A stretch of DNA of 7,084 nucleotides from Betaproteobacteria bacterium UBA3031 (GTDB lineage Bacteria > Pseudomonadota > Gammaproteobacteria > Burkholderiales > Eutrophovitaceae): NCBI GenBank assembly GCA_002367635.1, contig DFDI01000082.1:1-7084 (forward strand), given 5' to 3'. Under the pieces are notes generated by a model. It did no database searches. It was not told the DNA's origin and worked only from the letters and a program-made list of their open reading frames with translations. The translations under genes were made by a program, and so were the position numbers. Shown piece by piece: positions 1 to 4,971 of this stretch. Position 1 is the first letter of the stretch; each line of letters opens with the position of its first letter.

Positions 1-1
1 T

Positions 2-448
2 TCGGTCAGTTCGCCTGCTATGTCCATTAAAATGATCTTCGATGCGTTCGCAAATGATAATGTCATGAAAAATCTGACTCAATATGGTGTTCAAGACAAA
101 GCCGTCAAGTGGCCTAAGCCAGTAGGGCAGGCCCGAGGATGTTGTTTCTATGGCTTGCTGATCTCTGAGTCTGCAAGTGCGTTCACGGGTGCTTCAAAGC
201 GCAAGCTTAAAGAAGTTAATGATTCTGTTCGTGCGTACATGCGTGAGAAATTCGCGCTCGCTCATCAAGAAGGTCAGCTGAAAGATGATGTTTCTGTGGA
301 TGAAGCAAATGAATTTTACGCGGATCAGTGTCTTCTCATGCAACTCATGCGGCGGCGAGGCTATTCGAAAAAAAGGATGATCGTGTCGCGAGATTTTGCG
401 CTAAAGAGCCTATTCACTGAAAGCGCATTAGCAGCAATTCTGCATTAA
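2..448 (+). CDS. TetR/AcrR-type transcriptional regulator, C-terminal part (5' partial)
   Basis: The reading frame is open to the left edge (first full codon at 2), so the ATG at 20 is probably internal and the N-terminal helix-turn-helix lies outside the window. What remains is a mainly helical segment laid out like a TetR-family ligand-binding domain: a run ending in ARGCCFYGLLISE (the 'RGC...' helix common in this family), a long helix around VRAYMREKFALAHQEGQL, an acidic turn KDDVSVDEA, and a final helical part containing LMQLMRRRGYSKKRM. TetR proteins bind DNA as dimers and are released by a small ligand bound in this C-terminal domain; the ligand cannot be told from the sequence. The gene ends with TAA 77 bases before a good terminator, so it appears to form its own transcription unit, separate from the sigma-54 operon downstream. 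The family call rests on pattern only, without the diagnostic HTH. Confidence 0.6.
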   Translation, partial: SVSSPAMSIKMIFDAFANDNVMKNLTQYGVQDKAVKWPKPVGQARGCCFYGLLISESASAFTGASKRKLKEVNDSVRAYMREKFALAHQEGQLKDDVSVDEANEFYADQCLLMQLMRRRGYSKKRMIVSRDFALKSLFTESALAAILH

Positions 449-524
449 TCGTTTAATTCTATGGTCCCAGCGAATCACCTGATGGGTGGGGCAGGGCATT
501 CAGCATATCTAATATGAAGACATC

Positions 525-562
525 GAGCGCATTCCTTGCTATGTGAGGAGCGCTCTTTTTTT
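525..562 (+). terminator. Rho-independent terminator after the TetR-like gene
   Basis: GAGCGC (525-530) pairs with GCGCTC (550-555). The stem can be extended by TCC/GGA (533-535 with 547-549) past a two-base bulge, and it is followed directly by seven T residues (556-562). The GC-rich stem and immediate T-run are the textbook arrangement. It insulates the regulator gene from the operon downstream. Confidence 0.8.
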
Positions 563-582
563 GCGCTTGTCGATGCGCTTGT
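562..582 (+). repeat. Tandem direct repeat of TGCGCTTGT
   Basis: TGCGCTTGT occurs at 562-570 and again at 574-582, separated by CGA, giving a 12-bp period. It lies roughly 116-136 bases upstream of the predicted sigma-54 start, within the usual range for bacterial enhancer-binding-protein sites, and directly next to the first NtrC-like dyad. It may be an additional activator contact or only a chance duplication. Confidence 0.45.
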
Positions 583-583
583 G

Positions 584-600
584 TGCACCAAGTGCGTGCG
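584..600. promoter_or_regulatory. NtrC-like enhancer box 1
   Basis: TGCACCAAGTGCGTGCG matches the NtrC dyad TGCACCA-N3-TGGTGCA perfectly in the left half (7/7) and at four of seven positions in the right half. The GCAC...GTGC core has the correct 7-base spacer. The centre (592) is about 106 bases upstream of the predicted start at 698, the same range as the NtrC enhancer sites of classical glnA promoters. NtrC is the response regulator that activates sigma-54 RNA polymerase under nitrogen limitation. Confidence 0.6.
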
Positions 601-607
601 TTTCGGC

Positions 608-624
608 TGCTCTAAGCTGGTGCG
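608..624. promoter_or_regulatory. NtrC-like enhancer box 2
   Basis: TGCTCTAAGCTGGTGCG matches the NtrC half-site TGCACTA/TGCACCA at six or five of seven positions and the right half TGGTGCA at six of seven, with the normal 3-base centre. Its centre (616) is 24 bp from that of box 1 and about 82 bases upstream of the predicted start. Two neighbouring boxes on nearly the same DNA face are typical of NtrC enhancers, where two dimers cooperate to form the active oligomer. Confidence 0.6.
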
Positions 625-670
625 CATCAGCAGTAAGGTCACGGATTTAAGGTTAAACCACGTCGATGGC

Positions 671-687
671 TTGGCACGAGTATTGCT
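671..687 (+). promoter_or_regulatory. Sigma-54 (RpoN) -24/-12 promoter
   Basis: TTGGCACGAGTATTGCT fits the sigma-54 consensus YTGGCACGrNNNTTGCW at every specified position. The GG pair (673-674) and the GC pair (685-686) are 12 bases apart, as required. Transcription should start near 698. Transcription from such promoters requires an ATP-driven enhancer-binding activator; the NtrC-like boxes 80-110 bases upstream are placed for that role. The downstream gene begins at 787 on the same strand. Confidence 0.88.
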
Positions 688-709
688 TAATAGTTAAGTG
701 ACGAGATAA

Positions 710-772
710 ATGATCGTGCATAAAGGTGCGCAAAATGCTCGTCGCGTGGAGGAGAGTACTTTAACTTTTTAA
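710..772 (+). CDS. Possible 20-residue leader peptide
   Basis: An ATG at 710, about 12 bases after the predicted transcription start, opens a 20-codon frame ending in TAA at 770-772. It would begin MIVHKGAQNARR. Only a weak Shine-Dalgarno (GACGAG, 701-705 region) precedes it. The stop codon overlaps the start of the ribosome binding site of the gene at 787, so translation of the leader could influence that site. The peptide has no run of one amino acid that would suggest classical attenuation. A chance ORF is quite possible; see also the overlapping frame noted among the findings. Confidence 0.22.
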   Translation: MIVHKGAQNARRVEESTLTF

Positions 773-786
773 AGGAAGGACTTTCA

Positions 787-1410
787 ATGATGCCGTTGGT
801 TTTGAATTTCCCCTCAGTGAACTTGGTGATGATTGGGGCATCGCTGACCCAGTTGATGTCGATCCTCAGTCGATTGAGGCGCTTCTTGTGCCTGTCGATA
901 CTGATTGCGGTCTCGGGTATCGCTCAGTCAGAGACGGTATCTGGCGGCTGGTCGAACACAATCGACGTGATTAATTCATATTCTGCTGAGAAGGCTCTCA
1001 CCTATGATGCCCTCGTCCAAGAATTGGCGTTTCAGGCCTCTGAAATCACAGGCCTATCCGTGCCCTTGGTTTTGCCGAGAGTGGTTCACGCGGATTCAGA
1101 AACTGTGTCGCGCTATGCGTGTTCGAGCAAGTGCAGAGCGCTGGCTGCCTATCACCCGCATCACGGTATCGTTTTGGATCATTCGATAGACCCGTTTAGC
1201 AATCATCTCGCGCGATCTATTTTGTTACATGAGATTGTTCATTATCTTCAGGATAAGAATAAGTTCTACGCTCATTCGAGTGATTGTGCTCGCTGGTTTA
1301 AGCGAGAAGAGCACGCTTATGCTGCACAAAATAACTTTCTAAAAAAGGTACACAGTACGACACGGGTGTCGATGTCGTTAAGTAAGAGTTGCCGCACCAA
1401 TAATGGTTAA
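787..1410 (+). CDS. Secreted HExxH metallopeptidase-like protein
   Basis: Not recognised by name, but the layout suggests an exported zinc peptidase of the small DUF6647-like type. Residues 29-48 form a classical signal peptide: a basic RLRR, a hydrophobic FLCLSILIAVSGIA and an A-Q-S cleavage site before Glu49. The mature part has LLHEIVHYLQ (HExxH at 148-152, two zinc-binding His and the catalytic Glu) and, 23 residues later, ExAYxxQ (Glu175-Gln181), which could supply a third ligand. Cys112, Cys116, Cys167 and Cys202 could form disulfides, as expected outside the cytoplasm. The start at 787 is chosen because AAGGAAGG sits 7 bases upstream. However, it puts 28 residues before the basic region, and the ATG at 856 would give a more normal signal peptide but has no ribosome binding site. 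As the first gene after the sigma-54 promoter it is probably induced with the genes behind it. The substrate is unknown, and peptidase activity is inferred from the motif only. Confidence 0.7.
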   Translation: MMPLVLNFPSVNLVMIGASLTQLMSILSRLRRFLCLSILIAVSGIAQSETVSGGWSNTIDVINSYSAEKALTYDALVQELAFQASEITGLSVPLVLPRVVHADSETVSRYACSSKCRALAAYHPHHGIVLDHSIDPFSNHLARSILLHEIVHYLQDKNKFYAHSSDCARWFKREEHAYAAQNNFLKKVHSTTRVSMSLSKSCRTNNG

Positions 1411-1478
1411 TGATGCGTGAATGTTCGTGATGAATTTAAGAACAAGCGCTGCTTTGTGGTTTATCGGGGGTACTTAGT

Positions 1479-2762
1479 ATGACAATGAAAGCGAGCATTA
1501 AAGACGTGGTGCGCCGCGGGCACCTTGGGGCGTTATCAGCGGTTGTTTTAGGTGCCGTGGTGGTCACTGTGCTTCCGGGGTGCGGGGATTCGAATATTTT
1601 CGTTCTCCAACCTCTTGCATCTAAGCCGAGTACCATTACGATCGAAGACTCTGGTGAGAAAGCAGCATACATCCCGTCGACGACCGAGACCATTAAATGG
1701 GGTCGACTGCCTAACGCGACAGATGTACCTTTGGTGACGATCACTTCTGGATCTGTGGTGGTATTCGATACGTTATCGCATGAGGGACTTCTTGAGGATC
1801 AAGGAAGAAATCCGGCTGATTATTTTGGGTCCCATGATGTTGAGAAACAGTATGTTTTAGATGATGCTATTGAGATCGCAGGCTCCTCGATTAATCATGA
1901 TTTTTATAAAGACGGACCACACATTGTTACGGGTCCTATAGCGATCGAGGGCGCGATGCCCGGTGATGTGCTGAAAGTTGAGGTGCTTAACTTAATCCCT
2001 CGTGTCCCTTATGGGGTGATTTCAAACCGCCACAGTAAAGGCGCGCTACCGGGAGAATTTCCGGAAACACCACGGCCATCTGAGCCGTTGCATAGCCACG
2101 ATCCACAAACACTTGGGAATGTTTCTGTGTTTACGCCTATTGAAAAAGACACTGAAACCGAGCAATGGTTGGGTATCTTAAATAATCGGGAGGGAAAACG
2201 AGTGACGTTTCCTGCGACCCCTTTCATGGGCATCATGGGAGTTGCCCCAAACACCGAAGAGTTGGTTCATTCTGTGCCGCCCGATGTCCACGGGGGAAAT
2301 ATTGATATTAAAGACCTCGGGGTGGGTGCAACGCTCTATCTTCCCGTTTTTGTTAAGGGAGGATTATTTTTTACTGGAGATCCACACATGGCTCAGGGCA
2401 ATGGAGAGGTCGCACTCACGGCTCTCGAACAATCCATTCGTGCCACCTTCAGAATTACTTTAATTAGAAATAATGTGGCCGGTACACCGGTGGGGTCAGG
2501 CACTTTGATGCAACCCTTTGGAGAGACCAAGGACTTTTGGATCACGATGGGTTTTGATCGTGATTTGGATGAGGCTATGAAGAAAACAGTTCGGGAGTCG
2601 ATAAGATTTTTGGAAGAAAAGCTTGATATGGATCGCGCGACAGCTTTGGCTTATTTATCTGCAGCGACTGATTTCAACGTATCGCAGGTGGTGGATGGAA
2701 ATAAGGGTATTCACGCCCTGATTCGAAAAAAAGATTTTGCGTCTATTTTAGAATCTGATTGA
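1479..2762 (+). CDS. Exported acetamidase/formamidase family protein (probable lipoprotein)
   Basis: This belongs to the FmdA/AmdA family, whose members hydrolyse formamide, acetamide and similar small amides to ammonia and the acid. Family hallmarks are the GPIAIEGAMPGDVLKVEVL block (152-170), PPDVHGGNIDIKDLG (267-281), LPVFVKGGLFFTGDPHMAQGNGEV (288-311) and a C-terminal YLSAATDFNVSQVVDG segment (392-407). Unlike the well-known cytoplasmic enzymes it has an N-terminal export signal: VVRRGHLGALSAVVLGAVVVTVLPGC, with a lipobox-like LPGC at 32-35. Cys35 could be lipidated and the enzyme tethered in the periplasm, although Pro at -2 is unusual for a lipobox. With GGGGG 8 bases upstream the ATG at 1479 is preferred; the ATG at 1485 is an alternative. 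It follows the metallopeptidase gene by 68 bases with no terminator. Periplasmic ammonia release fits nitrogen-starvation control. The exact amide substrate is not deducible, and the C-terminal 60 residues beyond the core are normal for the family. Confidence 0.85.
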   Translation: MTMKASIKDVVRRGHLGALSAVVLGAVVVTVLPGCGDSNIFVLQPLASKPSTITIEDSGEKAAYIPSTTETIKWGRLPNATDVPLVTITSGSVVVFDTLSHEGLLEDQGRNPADYFGSHDVEKQYVLDDAIEIAGSSINHDFYKDGPHIVTGPIAIEGAMPGDVLKVEVLNLIPRVPYGVISNRHSKGALPGEFPETPRPSEPLHSHDPQTLGNVSVFTPIEKDTETEQWLGILNNREGKRVTFPATPFMGIMGVAPNTEELVHSVPPDVHGGNIDIKDLGVGATLYLPVFVKGGLFFTGDPHMAQGNGEVALTALEQSIRATFRITLIRNNVAGTPVGSGTLMQPFGETKDFWITMGFDRDLDEAMKKTVRESIRFLEEKLDMDRATALAYLSAATDFNVSQVVDGNKGIHALIRKKDFASILESD

Positions 2763-2771
2763 GCGGTCTTG

Positions 2772-2885
2772 ATGTCGAATACTTATGAACAATTTGAATA
2801 TGTGCTGAAGGATTTGTTCTTTCGATATGAGAACGCACGCGCCAAAACAGATCTTGTGAGGCTCAAAGGTTTTTTTCAACTATGA
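2772..2885 (+). CDS. Small protein of 37 residues, unknown function
   Basis: An ORF starting with ATG 9 bases after the amidase stop and ending with TGA at 2883-2885, 21 bases before the phosphatase start. It begins MSNTYEQFEYVLKDLFFRYE and continues with a basic stretch (ARAKTDLVRLKG). The composition is that of an amphipathic, charged, probably helical peptide without a membrane segment or signal. The Shine-Dalgarno is weak (GAGCGG, 2761-2766), and translational coupling to the amidase could help. It fills almost the whole gap between two operon genes, uses the same codon style (GAA, GAT, TTT) as its neighbours, and leaves little room otherwise, which favours a real gene. I do not recognise it. 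It could also be the remnant of a longer gene. Confidence 0.5.
   Translation: MSNTYEQFEYVLKDLFFRYENARAKTDLVRLKGFFQL
2853..2876 (+). terminator. Weak hairpin with T-run inside the small gene (possible attenuator)
   Basis: CTT-g-TGA (2853-2859) can pair with TCA-AAG (2863-2868) around a GGC loop, followed by G and then seven T residues (2870-2876). The stem has only about six pairs with one bulged base and is AT-rich, so it would terminate only part of the transcripts. It sits between the amidase half and the glucosylglycerate half of the operon, where partial termination would set their ratio. The T-run also encodes Phe-Phe in the small ORF, so it may have no regulatory meaning. Confidence 0.25.
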
Positions 2886-2906
2886 GAAGGTCTTAGGTAA
2901 GTTGTC

Positions 2907-3758
2907 TTGTCCAAGATAAGTGATGCCCTAATTATCCTGATGACGGACCTTGATGGAACGTTATTGGACTACGATAATTTTGACTACGAGCCGCTCAAGG
3001 TGTTTATGAATAAGCTAATTGCGAGTGGCGTTGTGATCATTCCTAATTCCAGTAAAACATCTGCTGAGTTGGAGCATTTTTGTAAGGATTTTGATGCACC
3101 TTTGACATACGTGTGTGAAAACGGTGCGGCAATACATCATTTAACGGCAGCCAATGCACTTAAATCTGAGACATCTATTGATCGCATCGTGCTTGGGAAA
3201 CCGATATCAGTGCTTATGGGTCATTGGACGGGATGTATATCAGCGCAACTTCGTGATCAGTGTGTGTTTTTAGACGAACTGAGTCGTGTAGAGCAAGCGC
3301 AAATTTTAGGATTGGAAAATGCGGCATTAGATCGAGCCATGAATCGTGAATACTCTCGTCCGTTTGTATTCGAAGGTTCTGAAGATGAGTTTCACCGGCT
3401 TCACGATGCAGCGAATAAATTTGATCTTAATGTTGTTAGAGGTGGCAGAGTTTCTCAGTTGTCCGCGAATCATGACAAAGCGGACAGTATTGCCATCGTG
3501 CGAGAGGCGATGGCGGCAGATTCCAAACATGCCGTAATTGTCGCCTTAGGGGACAGTGAGAATGACATCAATATGCTCTGTCATGCGGATATTGCCTGCG
3601 TGATTCCGACAAAGAACCGAAAGGTTTTGTCGTTTAATTCAAACAAATCATTTCAAAAAACAATTCATGTGTCGCAACCGGCACCTCACGGATGGCTAGA
3701 AGCGGTTGAGGCCGCATTGTCATTTATTTCAATGGAGTCAAGGTATTGCTATGGCTGA
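2907..3758 (+). CDS. gpgP: Glucosyl-3-phosphoglycerate phosphatase (HAD-IIB, MPGP type)
   Basis: A cytoplasmic HAD-superfamily phosphatase that most likely dephosphorylates glucosyl-3-phosphoglycerate to glucosylglycerate. HAD motif I is DLDGT (14-18, nucleophile Asp14, acid/base Asp16), motif II is PNSSKT (46-51), motif III is Lys191 in NHDKADS, and motif IV is GDSENDINML (215-224). REYSRPF (147-153) and the RGGRVSQL segment (178-185) are features of mannosyl-3-phosphoglycerate phosphatases. The length of 283 residues is slightly above the usual value. The start is TTG: an in-frame TAA lies just upstream (2898-2900), no ATG occurs before residue 12, and starting at Met12 (2940) would remove the first beta strand before DLDGT and has no ribosome binding site, whereas AGGT (2895-2898) precedes the TTG at a good distance. 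It overlaps the synthase gene by 8 bases, so the two are translationally coupled. The substrate (glucosyl rather than mannosyl) is inferred from that neighbour. Confidence 0.85.
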   Translation: MSKISDALIILMTDLDGTLLDYDNFDYEPLKVFMNKLIASGVVIIPNSSKTSAELEHFCKDFDAPLTYVCENGAAIHHLTAANALKSETSIDRIVLGKPISVLMGHWTGCISAQLRDQCVFLDELSRVEQAQILGLENAALDRAMNREYSRPFVFEGSEDEFHRLHDAANKFDLNVVRGGRVSQLSANHDKADSIAIVREAMAADSKHAVIVALGDSENDINMLCHADIACVIPTKNRKVLSFNSNKSFQKTIHVSQPAPHGWLEAVEAALSFISMESRYCYG

Positions 3759-4971
3759 TTTTTCACAAAATGGTTGGGTTACGACACTTCATAATTTTAA
3801 AACTCGGTCGACAGAAGATCTTGAGGCTGATCTGAATTTGTTTTCAGGGTATCGACCGATGGAGCTCATACTTCCTAGTCTTTATTCTGAATTGGAGGGG
3901 TCTGCGTTAAAGCATATCGTTGAGCAGATTAGCCAAGTTACCTATCTGAATCATGTTGTCATCGGGCTGGATCGAGCGGACCGAGATCAGTATGAACATG
4001 CTTTTTCATTTTTTAAGAATTTACGGCAATCATTTTCCATGTTGTGGAATGATAGTCCTCGCTTGACGTCAATCCATAATGAACTAGAAGACAAAGGATT
4101 GGCTCCTCAAGAGATGGGTAAGGGGAGGAACGTCTGGTATAGCATTGGTTATGTTCATGCGCGTGCTAAGGCTGAAGCTGTCGCACTTCATGACTGCGAT
4201 ATTGTCACCTATGATCGGGAATTGCTCGCCAGGCTTTTTTACCCAGTCGCTAACCCACATTACCAATTTGAATTTTGTAAGGGATTTTACGCTCGGGTCA
4301 CTGATGACAAAATGAACGGTCGAGCATGTCGTTTGTTGGTGACGCCGTTACTGTTGGCATTAGAGCAAGTCCTTGGCAGTTGTGAGTACATCAGATTCAT
4401 GCAAAGTTTTCGGTATCCACTGGCGGGAGAGTTTTCATTCAGGCGATCGTTGATTCCGGAACTACGTATTTCATCAGACTGGGGTCTCGAGGTAGCCATC
4501 TTGTCAGAGATGCAGCGCAATCAAGCGAGTAATAGAATCTGTCAGGTTGATATTTCCGATGCCTATGACCATAAGCATCAGGATTTATCCGAGGATGATA
4601 AAAGTGCCGGGTTGTCCCGAATGTCCATCGATATCACTAAGGTGCTGATTAGAAAGCTGGCAACTAGGGGTTATTGTTTCGGTCCAGATGTGTTCAGAAC
4701 CCTAAAGGCGACATACTTCCGTTTGGCTCTCGACATGGTTCATTATTATCAAGCAGATGCTGAGATTAATGGTCTTTCTTTTGATATTGATTTGGAAGAG
4801 CGGGCTGTTGAACTGTTTGCTGAGAACATCATGCATGCTGGTGAGGCATTCACTGATAACCCAATGGAGACGCCATTCATCCCTTCATGGAATCGGGTGA
4901 ATTCAGCGATTCCAGATCTCACGAGTCGCTTGCGTATAGCGGTAGAGAAAGATAATGCAGAACTACGATGA
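3751..4971 (+). CDS. gpgS: Glucosyl-3-phosphoglycerate synthase (GT81-type glycosyltransferase)
   Basis: It transfers glucose from a nucleotide sugar (UDP-, GDP- or ADP-glucose) to 3-phosphoglycerate, the first step of glucosylglycerate synthesis, in the cytoplasm. The 406-residue protein has a GT-A fold pattern: MELILPSLYSELEG (37-50), HVVIGLDRA (68-76), GKGRNVWY (123-130), the metal-binding DxD at Asp148-Cys149-Asp150 within ALHDCDIVTYDRELL, YPLAGEFSF (222-230), DWGLEV (243-248) and DAYDHKHQDLS (270-280), whose His residues may help bind metal. The whole layout is that of GpgS-like enzymes of marine bacteria and not of GT55 mannosyl-3-phosphoglycerate synthases. The ATG at 3751 is chosen: AAGG lies 7 bases upstream, and the start MADFSQNGWVTTLHNF resembles relatives from memory. 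The longer frame from a TTG at 3706 lies inside the phosphatase gene. It overlaps the phosphorylase gene by 17 bases. The sugar donor cannot be read from the sequence. Confidence 0.9.
   Translation: MADFSQNGWVTTLHNFKTRSTEDLEADLNLFSGYRPMELILPSLYSELEGSALKHIVEQISQVTYLNHVVIGLDRADRDQYEHAFSFFKNLRQSFSMLWNDSPRLTSIHNELEDKGLAPQEMGKGRNVWYSIGYVHARAKAEAVALHDCDIVTYDRELLARLFYPVANPHYQFEFCKGFYARVTDDKMNGRACRLLVTPLLLALEQVLGSCEYIRFMQSFRYPLAGEFSFRRSLIPELRISSDWGLEVAILSEMQRNQASNRICQVDISDAYDHKHQDLSEDDKSAGLSRMSIDITKVLIRKLATRGYCFGPDVFRTLKATYFRLALDMVHYYQADAEINGLSFDIDLEERAVELFAENIMHAGEAFTDNPMETPFIPSWNRVNSAIPDLTSRLRIAVEKDNAELR

Larger units (their letters stand above)
449..786. other. Regulatory intergenic region (338 bases)
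   Basis: No convincing full-size gene lies here. The first part holds the terminator of the upstream regulator gene. The middle holds a direct repeat and two NtrC-like dyads. The last part holds the sigma-54 promoter and a leader of about 90 bases that carries a short ORF and the ribosome binding site AAGGAAGG at 772-779 for the gene at 787. I found no clear IHF consensus between the dyads and the promoter, although 625-665 is a suitable place for one. Confidence 0.8.

Noticed and set aside
504..516. Inverted repeat CATAT-CTA-ATATG as a possible TetR operator
   Set aside because: It is short, AT-rich, lies downstream of the regulator gene and before the terminator, and has no promoter next to it.
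735..764. Nine-codon ORF (ATG 735) as a leader peptide
   Set aside because: It is too short to distinguish from chance and overlaps the slightly better candidate at 710 in another frame.
1004..1189. Second + frame ORF within the metallopeptidase gene
   Set aside because: It overlaps the signal-bearing, motif-containing frame, has no ribosome binding site, and is rich in Trp and Arg as expected from an out-of-frame reading.
1436..1460. AAGC-GCT-GCTT hairpin as a terminator between the peptidase and amidase genes
   Set aside because: The stem is four pairs and no T-run follows, so transcription is expected to continue.
1436..1744. Minus-strand ORF of about 100 codons over the start of the amidase gene
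   Set aside because: It is antisense to a well-supported gene, with low-complexity Ser/Thr/Pro composition and no recognisable motif; it is a shadow of the coding strand.
3706..3750. Longer N-terminus of the synthase from a TTG at 3706
   Set aside because: It lies inside the phosphatase coding region, has no good ribosome binding site, and the ATG at 3751 has AAGG at proper spacing and the expected family N-terminus.
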